A stretch of DNA of 64,000 nt from Burkholderia sp. S171 (lineage in GTDB: Bacteria > Pseudomonadota > Gammaproteobacteria > Burkholderiales > Burkholderiaceae): assembly GCF_009766085.1 (NCBI RefSeq), contig NZ_LMUF01000047.1, positions 62,001 through 126,000 on the forward strand. Direction: 5' to 3'. Position 1 is the stretch's first letter. Each line of letters begins with the position of its first letter. The translations under genes were made by a program, and so were the position numbers. A model generated the notes under the pieces. The model worked only from the letters and a program-made list of their open reading frames with translations. It did no database searches and was not told the DNA's origin. Positions 24,565 to 33,468 of this stretch are shown one piece after another.

Positions 24565-25353
24565 TCATCGCGCCTGCCATGAGTGATAGAGCATATAGGC
24601 TGCGGCCGAAATGATCATCGCTGAGAAAACGCGGTTCAGCGCGCCACGTTTTTTCGCGAGGCGGCTAGCGGCCTGCGTGCCCAGCAAACCGCCAACCACC
24701 CCGCCGCCGACAAATTCCGCCGCAACCAGCCAGTCGACCTGACCCGACAGCGAGTAGTTGATCGCTGTCGTCAATCCGAACGAACCGACCGCGAATAACG
24801 ACGTGCCGATTGCATCGACGATCTGCATTCGACCCGCGAACATCAGGCCCGGGACCACCAGAAAGCCTCCGCCGATCCCGAAAAATCCCGACAAGCTTCC
24901 TGCGCCCAATCCCGTTCCGCATAAACGTGGATAAGGCGTCGGGAAGGGGCTGCCTCCGACCGTTGCCGAGGGGCGCGGCCGGAGCATGAGGAAAGCGACG
25001 AAGCACATGAGAAACGCAAAATACGTCAAAAGCTTCTGGCCATCGACCAGCTTGCCGACGGTCGAACCCAGCGTCGCGCCAAGCACGCCGCTGGCGGCGA
25101 ACGCGAAGGCCGGGCCCCACCTCACATGCCCGGCGCGCGCGTGCGGGATCATGTTGATGTAGGCGCTGGCCGCGACCGCCAACGCCGCGGTCCCGATCGC
25201 GATGTGCGGGTTGTGAACGCCGACTACGTAGAGGATCAGCGGCACGGCGAGGATGGAACCGCCTCCGCCGACGAGGCCGAGGGAGAAACTCACGAAACCG
25301 CCGCACAGCACTGCGGCGATAGCTTGTATCACCGGGGTGAAAGCAAAAATCAT
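24565..25353 (-). CDS. TauE/SafE-family sulfite or thiosulfate exporter
   Basis: An inner-membrane protein of 262 residues with about eight hydrophobic segments and the duplicated glycine-rich motif of the family (GLVGGGGSILAVPL and FGIGGGFLVVPGL). It probably exports sulfite or another sulfoxy anion made by the persulfide-dioxygenase-like protein encoded three bases upstream. The tight spacing supports co-expression. Confidence 0.9.
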   Translation of the reverse strand: MIFAFTPVIQAIAAVLCGGFVSFSLGLVGGGGSILAVPLILYVVGVHNPHIAIGTAALAVAASAYINMIPHARAGHVRWGPAFAFAASGVLGATLGSTVGKLVDGQKLLTYFAFLMCFVAFLMLRPRPSATVGGSPFPTPYPRLCGTGLGAGSLSGFFGIGGGFLVVPGLMFAGRMQIVDAIGTSLFAVGSFGLTTAINYSLSGQVDWLVAAEFVGGGVVGGLLGTQAASRLAKKRGALNRVFSAMIISAAAYMLYHSWQAR

Positions 25354-25356
25354 GGG

Positions 25357-26076
25357 TCAGCCCTGGCGTTTTGCGGGCGTCGATAGCTGACCACATGCCA
25401 GGTTCGCCGGTATGGCGACATCCATCATCTTGGGGTTCGGAAGATTCAAGCCCTTCATGATTGCTACGTACTCGCTTTCGGTTTTCCCTGCGAGTCGTGG
25501 ATTGAAATGCTTCTCCTCGCCAATGCTTGACGCAGTCCACCCCTTGTAATCGTGGGCGGGGTAGAGCGTGGTTGCGTCGGGTAGCGTGAACAGCTTGTTG
25601 ACGATCGAATCCCATGACCGATGCGGGTCGCCGCCCTGAAAGTCTGTACGTCCGCTGCCGCGAATGAGTAGTACGTCGCCGGTGAAAACAGCTTGCGGCG
25701 CGGAAGGATTCAGGACGAAGCTAAACGATTCGTCGGTGTGTCCGGGCGTATAGAGCGCACGTAACTCGATGCCATCGACACGCAAGATTTCGCCTTCACG
25801 CACATGCTGCGATACACAATGTGCCTTCGACAATTCGCCCATGATCGTGGTGCAATGCGTGGCGTCGCGCAGGTCACCGAGCGCGGTGATGTGATCGGCG
25901 TGCGTGTGGGTATCGATGGCGTGAACCAGCCGCAAACCTAACTGCTCGATCACCTTCAGATAGTGCGCAAGCTGTTCTTTTACGGGGTCGATGATCACCG
26001 CTTCCCCACCCGCCCGAGAGGCGAGCACATAGGTGTAGGTGCTCGACTGACTGTCGAAAAATTGCCGGAACAGCAT
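25357..26076 (-). CDS. metallo-beta-lactamase-fold hydrolase, persulfide dioxygenase-like (ETHE1/Blh type)
   Basis: A protein of 239 residues with the metal motif HTHADH and later ligand histidine in GHTDESFSF. The organisation matches ETHE1/Blh persulfide dioxygenases, which oxidise glutathione persulfide to sulfite and glutathione. I start at ATG 26076, because the extra frame upstream shows no homology and the mature start MLFRQFFDSQSSTYTY is typical. It is the first gene of an operon with a sulfite exporter, DsrE protein and thioredoxin, which fits hydrogen sulfide detoxification. Confidence 0.9.
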   Translation of the reverse strand: MLFRQFFDSQSSTYTYVLASRAGGEAVIIDPVKEQLAHYLKVIEQLGLRLVHAIDTHTHADHITALGDLRDATHCTTIMGELSKAHCVSQHVREGEILRVDGIELRALYTPGHTDESFSFVLNPSAPQAVFTGDVLLIRGSGRTDFQGGDPHRSWDSIVNKLFTLPDATTLYPAHDYKGWTASSIGEEKHFNPRLAGKTESEYVAIMKGLNLPNPKMMDVAIPANLACGQLSTPAKRQG

Positions 26077-26453
26077 TGCCTTATAACCTCGAAAAATCTC
26101 TATATTACGTATGAGTATAAGCTTATATTTATAGAGAATATAGTATTGAAGGCGTGGAAAGTCAAACGGGTAGAGGGCTTTGGGACGGGAAAATGCTGCG
26201 CGAAGCAGCGCGTGAATTTGTGCATGAAAACGAACACGGGACAACAAACAATGGTTGTTGACCGGGCGAATTTCACACCGATCGAATCCCTGCCGGGAGT
26301 CGATGATCGGCTTGTCCGCTGCGCTTTTCGTGCAAGCATGGCGGCGAACTATGCGGGGCAACGCGGATGCGCGTTAAGCCGTCATCGCGTACGCTAGCCA
26401 GGGCGGCTTGTTCGCACAAGAATGCCGTTAGCCACGCTTCGGAGGGTAGTCCC
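26077..26453. promoter_or_regulatory. AT-rich divergent promoter region of the sulfur operon
   Basis: About 375 bases without a gene. A 12-bp perfect palindrome TATAAGCTTATA lies at 26116-26127 inside an 8-bp inverted repeat (26097-26104 and 26130-26137). The AT content is far above the neighbourhood. AT-rich palindromes before Blh-like genes are bound by ArsR-type persulfide sensors such as BigR, but no such gene is in the window. Confidence 0.6.
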
Positions 26454-26984
26454 ATGAGATCCCTGGTGGACCAGCTCGGACAGTACGCGATGTATCACCG
26501 CGACTCGCGCAACATTGTTTCGCACCTCATTGGTATTCCACTGATCGTCGTCGCGGTCGCCACTTTGCTGGCGCGTCCGGCGGTTGATGTGATGGGCACG
26601 CTGACCCTGTCGCCGGCAATGCTGCTCGCCGTAGCGGTCGCCGTGTTCTATCTTCGGCTCGACATACGATTCGGTATCCTGATGACTCTCTTGCTTGCGT
26701 TGAGCGTATGGGCCGGAAAACTGCTCGCGATGCAAACGACCGTGTCCTGGCTCGCCTGGGGCGTGGGATTGTTTTTTATCGGCTGGGTGATCCAGTTCAC
26801 CGGTCACTACTTCGAAGGCAGCAAGCCGGCTTTCGTTGACGATGTGATCGGGCTCGCGGTCGGGCCGTTGTTCATCGTGGCGGAGGTGGCGTTTTTCCTG
26901 GGTCTGCGCGACCCGGTTCGCCGCGCGATTGAAGAACGTGCCGGGCCCATTCGCGGCGGTGCCGGCAAACGAGCCGTTCGATAA
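26454..26984 (+). CDS. Mpo1/DUF962-like membrane protein
   Basis: A membrane protein of 176 residues with four to five hydrophobic segments and the family start YAMYHRDSRNIVSHLIGIPL, followed by FTGHYFEGSKPAF. The conserved histidines match yeast Mpo1, an iron-dependent dioxygenase in alpha-oxidation of 2-hydroxy fatty acids. The bacterial role is not established. I start at ATG 26454, preceded by GGAGGG. It is not linked to its neighbours. Confidence 0.87.
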   Translation: MRSLVDQLGQYAMYHRDSRNIVSHLIGIPLIVVAVATLLARPAVDVMGTLTLSPAMLLAVAVAVFYLRLDIRFGILMTLLLALSVWAGKLLAMQTTVSWLAWGVGLFFIGWVIQFTGHYFEGSKPAFVDDVIGLAVGPLFIVAEVAFFLGLRDPVRRAIEERAGPIRGGAGKRAVR

Positions 26985-27157
26985 CCGTCAGCTGTTTGTA
27001 TGGCGATGCTTTTTCACGGATCTAGGGTTTACACCTAATTCGACAATAATCCCTTGCGCAGTCTGCTATTAATCTTAAGCGTGCATTTACCTACACTTCA
27101 ATCACTGAAACGCGAACAGGGTTGTTCGCGACGAAAATCAAGATTCGGAGGTAGGTC

Positions 27158-27478
27158 ATGAAACTCGTTCAATCGCTTATTGTTGCTGCAGTCCTCGCTG
27201 TCCCGGCCGTGTCGTCGTTTGCTCAATCGAATGCGCCTGTTACCCGCGCTGAAGTGAAAGCTCAACTGGTTCAGCTTGAAAAGGCGGGCTATCAACCCGG
27301 CCGTGATGACCCGAATTACCCGGCTGATATTCAAGCTGCAGAAGCACGTGTCGCTGCGCAAAATGGCGCTAATACCAGCTTCGGCGGTGTGAACGATGGC
27401 TCGTCGGCATCAGGCGCCCGCGCAGTCGTGAGCCCCGCGCTGAACGACAACGCAAAGTCGGTCTACTTCGGCCACTAA
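27158..27478 (+). CDS. DUF4148 secreted protein (second copy)
   Basis: A secreted protein of 106 residues, the same length as the copy at 11005. It has a signal peptide ending near VSSFA, then VKAQLVQLEKAGYQPG, an alanine-rich helix, GSSASGARA and the ending VYFGH. The shared ending and spacing show that both copies are paralogs. Function is unknown. GGAGG stands seven bases before ATG. Confidence 0.9.
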   Translation: MKLVQSLIVAAVLAVPAVSSFAQSNAPVTRAEVKAQLVQLEKAGYQPGRDDPNYPADIQAAEARVAAQNGANTSFGGVNDGSSASGARAVVSPALNDNAKSVYFGH

Positions 27479-27645
27479 TCAATCGCGTTGCCAAACCGCC
27501 CAGCAACTCGGGCGGTATTGAAGACGGTTCGACGATGGTTGATGAGCGCGCAGCGATCCTGTGCGCGCAGTCATTTCGAACCGACTAGTTCGAATCAACG
27601 AATAGCACCTCCTCCATCGGGGTCGCTCCGATCCCCGTGGATTTT

Positions 27646-27671
27646 GCCCAGCTATAAGTTGGGCTTTTTTT
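27646..27671 (+). terminator. intrinsic terminator after the DUF4148 gene
   Basis: GCCCA and TGGGC enclose a loop and are followed by seven T. It lies 167 bases after the stop codon and 36 bases before the convergent MocR gene ends. Confidence 0.85.
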
Positions 27672-27706
27672 GCATTCGACGATATGCGAGTTGCAGGTGC
27701 GCACCC

Positions 27707-29089
27707 TCAACCGAGCGTCTTGAGCGCGGCCGCGAATCGAGGGTCCTTCAAGTACGCGACGTTAAACCGGCAGTACGGCGAAACGCCTTCCGTGTGAGGC
27801 GAAAACACCGTCCCCGGCGCGAGAATCACGGATTGAGCGAGCATCGCCTTGGCAAACTTGATTGAGTCTTCGCCATGGGGCAGCGCTGCCCAAAGATAGA
27901 GGCTCTGCTCACTGACCTTGTAGATCTTCGCGCCCAGTGCGTGGAGCGCGTTGACGCCCGCCTCGGTCGCCCGGCGAAGTTTTTCCTGCATGTGATTGGT
28001 GTGACGCAGGAAATGGCCATCGCTCAGAATGGCCTCCAGCGTGCGCTCGCAATACTCCGAACTGCTCACGTGCGTCAGCATTTTTACATCGGCGAGATCG
28101 CTTGCCAGCGCCGGATCGCACGCAAGAAAACCCACTCGCAACGCGGCGGAAACCGACTTCGCGAAACTGCCGATATAAATCGTCCGGCGCAGTTGATCGA
28201 GCGTCGAGATGCGCGTGAGCGAGCGCGGTTTCAGATCCGCTAACGCATCGTTCTCGACAATCGTGAGGTCGTAGGTTTCAGCCAGCCTGAGTATGCGATG
28301 CGCCTTCGCGGCGCTCGTGTCCGTCGCGGTCGGATTGTGTCCCACGGACTGCGTGAAGAAGAGTTTCGGCCGATAGGTTTTCAAGTGCTCTTCGAGCACC
28401 GCGATGTCAGGGCCGTCGATCTCTCTTGGAACACCGACCATGTTCGCGCCGCTCAACTTCAACTTCCCGAACAGCGGGTAATAACCTGGGTCATCGACGA
28501 GTACGGTGTCGCCTGGGCGCACAAAATATCGCAACACCATGTCCATTGCCTGATTCGCGCCGTGCGTCAGCACGATCTGCGTAGGCGCCGCTTCTATCTC
28601 ATACCCGGCCAGCTTTTGCTGAAGATGCTGGCGCAATGGCAGATACCCAAAGCGGCTGCCGTATCGAAACAGCGATCCCACGCCGGTACGAACCACGCGC
28701 TGATGAAATTGATCCAGACGCGTTTCTTCCAGCCATTCCACCGGCGGAAATCCTTCGCCCAGGTTGAGAAACTCGGACTTGTTCTGCAGCTGCTCGCGCA
28801 TCAGCCAGACGACGTCCATCGCCCGGTCCAGGGTGGTGGGTTCGTCGCCGACCGGCTGTACCTCGACCGAACGTGACACGAAAAACCCCGACCCCCGCTT
28901 CGGTTCGATCAGGCCGTTCGCCGTCAGGATGTCGAACGCGCTGATGACGGTGTTCTTGGAACAACCGTTCCCCTCAGCGTATTCCCTAATCGAAGGCAAT
29001 TTGGCGCCGGCCTGCAGCAGGCCGTCTTTAATCTGTCTGGCCAAATTGTCTGCGATGGATCGAGGCAGGCCCGTCTTTTCGCGTTGCAT
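27707..29089 (-). CDS. MocR-type regulator (GntR domain plus aminotransferase fold)
   Basis: A protein of 460 residues. Residues about 8-75 form a GntR winged helix, and the rest a fold-type I aminotransferase domain with the PLP-binding lysine in IGSFAKSVSAALRVG. MocR proteins bind PLP and often control genes for vitamin or amino-acid metabolism from paired direct repeats. I prefer ATG 29089 with GGAGC upstream over GTG 29113. It is divergent from the HMG-CoA reductase operon, which it probably controls. Two GGGTACAG repeats lie between them. Confidence 0.88.
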   Translation of the reverse strand: MQREKTGLPRSIADNLARQIKDGLLQAGAKLPSIREYAEGNGCSKNTVISAFDILTANGLIEPKRGSGFFVSRSVEVQPVGDEPTTLDRAMDVVWLMREQLQNKSEFLNLGEGFPPVEWLEETRLDQFHQRVVRTGVGSLFRYGSRFGYLPLRQHLQQKLAGYEIEAAPTQIVLTHGANQAMDMVLRYFVRPGDTVLVDDPGYYPLFGKLKLSGANMVGVPREIDGPDIAVLEEHLKTYRPKLFFTQSVGHNPTATDTSAAKAHRILRLAETYDLTIVENDALADLKPRSLTRISTLDQLRRTIYIGSFAKSVSAALRVGFLACDPALASDLADVKMLTHVSSSEYCERTLEAILSDGHFLRHTNHMQEKLRRATEAGVNALHALGAKIYKVSEQSLYLWAALPHGEDSIKFAKAMLAQSVILAPGTVFSPHTEGVSPYCRFNVAYLKDPRFAAALKTLG

Positions 29090-29124
29090 GATCGTGATTG
29101 CTCCGGTTTCCACTCAATTGTTCT

Positions 29125-29176
29125 GGGTACAGTGGTTTCACTGTCTTGCGAAAGTGTGCCTTTTAATAGGGTACAG
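29125..29176. promoter_or_regulatory. direct repeats GGGTACAG, candidate MocR sites
   Basis: Two identical 8-mers at 29125-29132 and 29169-29176 lie 44 bp apart, about four helical turns, between the divergent MocR and HMG-CoA reductase genes. Spaced direct repeats are the usual target of MocR/GabR dimers. Confidence 0.6.
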
Positions 29177-29261
29177 CCGGCCTATTATTCGCTCCATCCA
29201 GAGACTTCCGCAAGCCGGACGCGCGGCGAATGCATAACTGAGTAAGCAAGGAGCATTGCAA

Positions 29262-30548
29262 GTGAACATCGATTCAAAGTTGCCGAATTTTCGCGGGCTC
29301 TCGCCGGCGCAACGCCTGACGCACATTGCCCAGGCAGCGAATCTGAGCGACGCCGATCATGCGTTGCTCGGCAACCCCGCCGCGCTCTCGCTGGAAACGG
29401 CGAACGGCATGATCGAGAACGTGATCGGAACGTTCCAGTTGCCGATGGCCGTGGCCGGCTACTTCCAGATCAACGGACGCGACGTGCTCGTGCCCATGGC
29501 GGTGGAGGAACCATCGATCGTCGCCGCGGCGTCGTTCATGGCGAAAATGGCGCGCGAAGCCGGCGGTTTCATCACGTCGAGCACCGGGCCGCTGATGCGC
29601 GCGCAGGTGCAGATCATCGGCGTGAGCGATCCTTACGGTGCGCGTTTGTCGATCCTCAAGCACAAGGAGGAACTGGTCCAGCTCGCGAATACGCGCGACA
29701 AGGTGCTGATTGGTCTGGGTGGCGGCTGCAAGGACATCGAGGTTCACGTGTTTCCCGACACGCCGCGCGGGGCAATGGTGGTCGCGCACCTGATAGTCGA
29801 CGTACGGGACGCGATGGGCGCGAACACCGTCAATACGATGGCGGAGTCGGTGGCCGGTCGTATCGAGGAGATCACGGGCGGTAAAGTTCGCCTGCGCATC
29901 TTGTCGAACCTCGCGGATCTGCGTCTCGCACGCGCACAGGTTCGTTATTCGGCCGATACGCTGACGACCAAGGAGTATTCGGGTGAGCAGGTTATAGAAG
30001 GCGTGATCGATGCGTGTCTGTTCGCGGCCATCGATCCGTATCGCGCCGCGACGCACAACAAAGGGATCATGAACGGCATTGATCCGGTGATCGTCGCGAC
30101 GGGTAACGACTGGCGCGCGGTCGAAGCGGGCGCGCATGCGTATGCGTGCCGCAACGGTCGATATACATCGCTGACCACGTGGGAGAGAGCGAATAACGGC
30201 GATCTGGTGGGTACGATCGAAATGCCTATGCCCGTGGGTCTTGTTGGCGGCGCCACCAAGACGCATCCGCTCGCCCGGCTCGCGCTCAAGATCATGGACG
30301 TGCATTCGGCTCAGGACCTCGGCGAGATAGCTGTCGCCGTCGGCCTCGCGCAAAACATGGGTGCATTGCGCGCGCTTTCCACCGAAGGTATCCAGCGCGG
30401 GCATATGGCGCTGCACGCGCGCAACATCGCGATGTCCGCAGGCGCGACCGGCGCGGACATCGATTGGGTGGTCAAGAAAATGGTCGCGGCAAACGACGTG
30501 CGTACCGACTACGCAATGACGCTGCTTGCAGGACCTCGCGACGCCTGA
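29262..30548 (+). CDS. mvaA: hydroxymethylglutaryl-CoA reductase, degradative (class II)
   Basis: An enzyme of 428 residues that oxidises mevalonate to HMG-CoA, or the reverse. The class II pattern is clear: ENVIGTFQLP near residue 48, the catalytic glutamate in PMAVEEPSIVAAAS, the DAMGANTVNTMAE motif and a catalytic lysine within TGNDWRAVEAG and following residues. I start it at GTG 29262, with AAGGAG at good spacing; the TTG at 29256 is too close to that site. The next two genes encode membrane proteins, so a mevalonate or related uptake and breakdown operon is likely. No HMG-CoA lyase gene is nearby. Confidence 0.92.
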   Translation: MNIDSKLPNFRGLSPAQRLTHIAQAANLSDADHALLGNPAALSLETANGMIENVIGTFQLPMAVAGYFQINGRDVLVPMAVEEPSIVAAASFMAKMAREAGGFITSSTGPLMRAQVQIIGVSDPYGARLSILKHKEELVQLANTRDKVLIGLGGGCKDIEVHVFPDTPRGAMVVAHLIVDVRDAMGANTVNTMAESVAGRIEEITGGKVRLRILSNLADLRLARAQVRYSADTLTTKEYSGEQVIEGVIDACLFAAIDPYRAATHNKGIMNGIDPVIVATGNDWRAVEAGAHAYACRNGRYTSLTTWERANNGDLVGTIEMPMPVGLVGGATKTHPLARLALKIMDVHSAQDLGEIAVAVGLAQNMGALRALSTEGIQRGHMALHARNIAMSAGATGADIDWVVKKMVAANDVRTDYAMTLLAGPRDA

Positions 30549-30612
30549 GTAGCAGCCTGATCGGCGACGTGCTTAGCGACCGAATCAAAAACTTCCGCAA
30601 ACGGAGGAGACA

Positions 30613-31167
30613 ATGAAACATTCAGTATTGGACGCCGGCGAGGCGTTAGGGCCGGCGTCGGTGAACATGACCGCCGCAGTCGACGCGCAGGCTTCCCACC
30701 TGGTTGAAGTGTGGGGAGACACGGTCGATATCCGGCATCTCGCGTGGTCCGTTGCGCTTGGCATAGGTATCAGCCTGGGCGCTTTTTTCTCCGCCAATTA
30801 TTTTCTCGCGCTTTACGTCCACGACGCCGCGATGACCCGCGCTTACGCAATGCTCGTGGGTCTCGCTGGCTGCCTGATCGCGGGCGCCGTGTGCGCGAAG
30901 CTGTTCAAGCCGAAACGGGTTGTGGTCGACCAGTCATCCGACACGGCTCGCCGCGACGAAGTGCTTAATCAGCTTGCCGCCGAGGCGGGTGGATTGGGGT
31001 TCGTCGCCGATCTTCCGCTCGCGGTTGCCACGGAGATGAAAGAGCTCGGTCTCTACGATGTATTCCTCAAACACGAGCAGCGTATCGAGGCGTCAAAGGG
31101 TACGCTCGACGAAGGCCTTGGTGTTACTGAAGTCACTGAAACAAATACAAGCAAGGAGTCCTCCTGA
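30613..31167 (+). CDS. small membrane protein with two transmembrane segments
   Basis: A protein of 184 residues. Hydrophobic segments are near residues 43-65 (SVALGIGISLGAFFSANYF) and 75-95 (AYAMLVGLAGCLIAG), followed by a charged cytoplasmic tail of about 85 residues. It shares one base with the permease gene after it. It could be the small subunit of that transporter, but it does not match TctB clearly. Function is unassigned. Confidence 0.75.
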   Translation: MKHSVLDAGEALGPASVNMTAAVDAQASHLVEVWGDTVDIRHLAWSVALGIGISLGAFFSANYFLALYVHDAAMTRAYAMLVGLAGCLIAGAVCAKLFKPKRVVVDQSSDTARRDEVLNQLAAEAGGLGFVADLPLAVATEMKELGLYDVFLKHEQRIEASKGTLDEGLGVTEVTETNTSKESS

Positions 31168-32549
31168 TGGACGCGCTTGCTCACCAGGTGCTTGTGGCGG
31201 TATCGATGGGCTTGCTTGGCGCTATCGTGTTCGCCGGGATCGGTCTTATCTCCGGGACGGACGAAACCACGACGCTTGCACCGCTCACATTGCTGGTTGC
31301 GCTGCTCGGCGTGCCGCCCGCGGGTGTCTTCACGTTTTTCATGGCCGGGGCCGTCGCAAAACACATGACGCACGCGATCCCGACCGCGCTGCTCGGCATT
31401 CCAGGCGACACGCTCGCGGCCCCCTTGCTTCAGCAGGCGACCATGCTGCGCAATCTCGGCGTGCCGCACATTGCGCTGCGAAAGATGATTTCGGGTGCGA
31501 TCATCGCGGCCTTCGTCGCGGTGCCGTTGGCCGTGCTGTTCGCTGTGTTGCTCGCGCCATTTGGCCCGTCAATATCGAAAGCGGCGCCGTGGGTGTTTCT
31601 TGCCGCAGCCGTTGCAATCGCGTATTTTTCATCGGGCCGATGGGCGTCGGTGTTGCTGCTCGTGCCATTCGTTCTGGTGATTGTCGGGCTTCAGGCGCTG
31701 ACCGCGAAATATGGCGTGAAGCTCAGCGTCAGCTACTTTCTGGGCATTGCCATCGGCCCGTTGATAGCAGACCTGTTCTCCATCCTTTCGCCCGCTGATC
31801 GCGCTGTGATGCGCCGCGATCGCGTCAAAACGTTCTCGCTTGCGCCGGACGTCAAGGGCTGGAGCGGCTACTTCCCAAATCCCCTCAAGGTGCTCGACCG
31901 GCAGCAGCGGAACTGGACCATTGCGACGGCGGCGGTGTCGAGCGCGACGTTCGTGTTCAGCCCGGTCGCGATGACGGTCGTGATGGGCGAACTGGTGGGC
32001 TCGCGGATCAAGCATGCATACCATCGTTTGACTACAGTCATCGCTGCACGAAATGGCGTCACCGAGGCAACCTATATTGCCGAGGCACTGATTTCGCTGA
32101 TCGCGTTCGGACTGCCTTTGAGTCCCGTTGCAGCGGGTCCGGCTGCGCCGCTTTTCAATGCGCCGCCGCGCTTTTTCGTCGATACAGCCACGGGGCACAT
32201 GAACAACCTGCACACGTTGATGACGAGCTGGGAGTTCCTCGGCTACGGTTTGTTGTCGGTGGTGCTGGCGGCGCTGATTGCGTATCCGTTTTCGATGAAC
32301 TATGCGCACCGGGCGGCTTCGTTTGTCGCCCGTCGGCTCAGCCATGAAGCGATCATCGCGACGTTCGCCGGGTTGATCGTGGTGATCAGCGTGTGGGAAG
32401 GGCAGTTGCTGGGATTTCTGGTGATTGTGACGATCGGGCTGCTGGGAGGACTGTTATCCCGGCGCTTTGGTTTTAACACCGGGGTCCAGTTCATGGGCTA
32501 TTACGCGGCAGTGCTAAGCGTTCCGGCGCTGACCAAATTGATCGCTTGA
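31167..32549 (+). CDS. tripartite tricarboxylate transporter TctA-like permease
   Basis: A protein of 460 residues with about 11-12 hydrophobic segments. The motif FFMAGAVAKHMTHAIPTALLGIPGD resembles the conserved G-rich loops of TctA proteins, with a second related region after residue 290 (LISLIAFGLPLSPVAAGPAAP). Its start overlaps the upstream small membrane protein by one base. In this operon the substrate is probably mevalonate or a related hydroxy-acid. No TctC binding protein is encoded beside it. Confidence 0.8.
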   Translation: MDALAHQVLVAVSMGLLGAIVFAGIGLISGTDETTTLAPLTLLVALLGVPPAGVFTFFMAGAVAKHMTHAIPTALLGIPGDTLAAPLLQQATMLRNLGVPHIALRKMISGAIIAAFVAVPLAVLFAVLLAPFGPSISKAAPWVFLAAAVAIAYFSSGRWASVLLLVPFVLVIVGLQALTAKYGVKLSVSYFLGIAIGPLIADLFSILSPADRAVMRRDRVKTFSLAPDVKGWSGYFPNPLKVLDRQQRNWTIATAAVSSATFVFSPVAMTVVMGELVGSRIKHAYHRLTTVIAARNGVTEATYIAEALISLIAFGLPLSPVAAGPAAPLFNAPPRFFVDTATGHMNNLHTLMTSWEFLGYGLLSVVLAALIAYPFSMNYAHRAASFVARRLSHEAIIATFAGLIVVISVWEGQLLGFLVIVTIGLLGGLLSRRFGFNTGVQFMGYYAAVLSVPALTKLIA

Positions 32550-32606
32550 GGCGGGCGGGGCGGACGTTGAATTTCGCGAGCGAGCCGTGCGAGCGAGAAT
32601 CCCGGC

Positions 32607-33165
32607 TCAGCGCGTAAGGCTCGCCTTGATCTGCGAAGCAACATCTGCCTTGAGCGCGTAGCGTTTGCGCCGCACCGCGTTACCCGTGTCCGTCCCTTGA
32701 TGACCGGCCAGATAAAGCGCCGGCGGCGCAAGCACGAACCACCCGTTCCAGTCATTAAACGCGCCACATTCACGCGACAAACTATCGTAGTCGGCGGACA
32801 CCCGGCGCTTGCGCAGACAGTATCGCCAGTTGGCATTGCGTGAGGGTGTGGTGATCCAGGCTCGCGGCGAGCCGCTCGCCCGCCGTGAAGCGACCGTGCA
32901 GGAACGGCCGGTGCATGCGTTCGAGCGTGGCAGGGTGACGCTTCACCAGATCGAGCAGCGGTGTGCTTGAACAGCGCTTGAGCCACACGTTCGTCGTTCG
33001 CCAGCAGATCAGCGAGCGCAACCAGAAGCGCGTACGCCGCCAGCGATGAAAGCGGCTCGCGCCCGGGTGAAGTACGCTCCCGGCGCGCTGGATCGCGGCG
33101 CATGCATCCGAGAGATCGGTCAGCCACCGCGAACCCGCACCCAACCATCCGAGCAGTAGAGGCAT
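32607..33165 (-). pseudogene. decayed VirK/YbjX-like (DUF535) gene
   Basis: Pieces of one family are found in three frames. The frame from 33165 shows the family start region KRHPATLERMHRPFLHGRF, one from 33148 shows SLAAYALLVALADLLANDE, and the frame from 32801 shows the family end (SADYDSLSRECGAFNDWNGW, then RRKRYALKADVASQI). The central part of the usual about 300-residue protein is missing, and frameshifts separate the pieces. I conclude that a VirK/YbjX gene has decayed by an internal deletion and frameshifts. Confidence 0.65.
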
Positions 33166-33468
33166 CCCGGCAGATCCTTTCAGTGTTTCGATCGAAAGGA
33201 TGCTAGCGACGTGGTCTACGCCTTCATGTCGAATTACTTGGAGAATTGTCGAGTTTTGTCGAGCGACGCAAGTCTGATCCGGTCCATCCGCTATCTTTCG
33301 CAGCGCGCGGAGAGGCCCAGCCAGTGGCGATAAACCGGCCGCTTCGCAGTATTATCCGGTCAGCGTCCGCGGGCGCCGACCGGATTGTGTACGCTGCCAC
33401 CGTTATGGTAAGGCGGCATCCTGTGACGCGCGCGCTGACGTGCTGTGAAGCGGCAACCCCAAGCGGGC
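33166..33468. other. intergenic region without a supported gene
   Basis: About 300 bases between the decayed VirK-like gene and the DUF2867 gene. Short open frames here have no features. It may contain the former promoter of the decayed gene. Confidence 0.45.

Noticed and set aside
29274..30416. A 380-codon open frame on the minus strand
   Set aside because: It is antisense to mvaA, which carries clear class II motifs. The product is rich in arginine and histidine.
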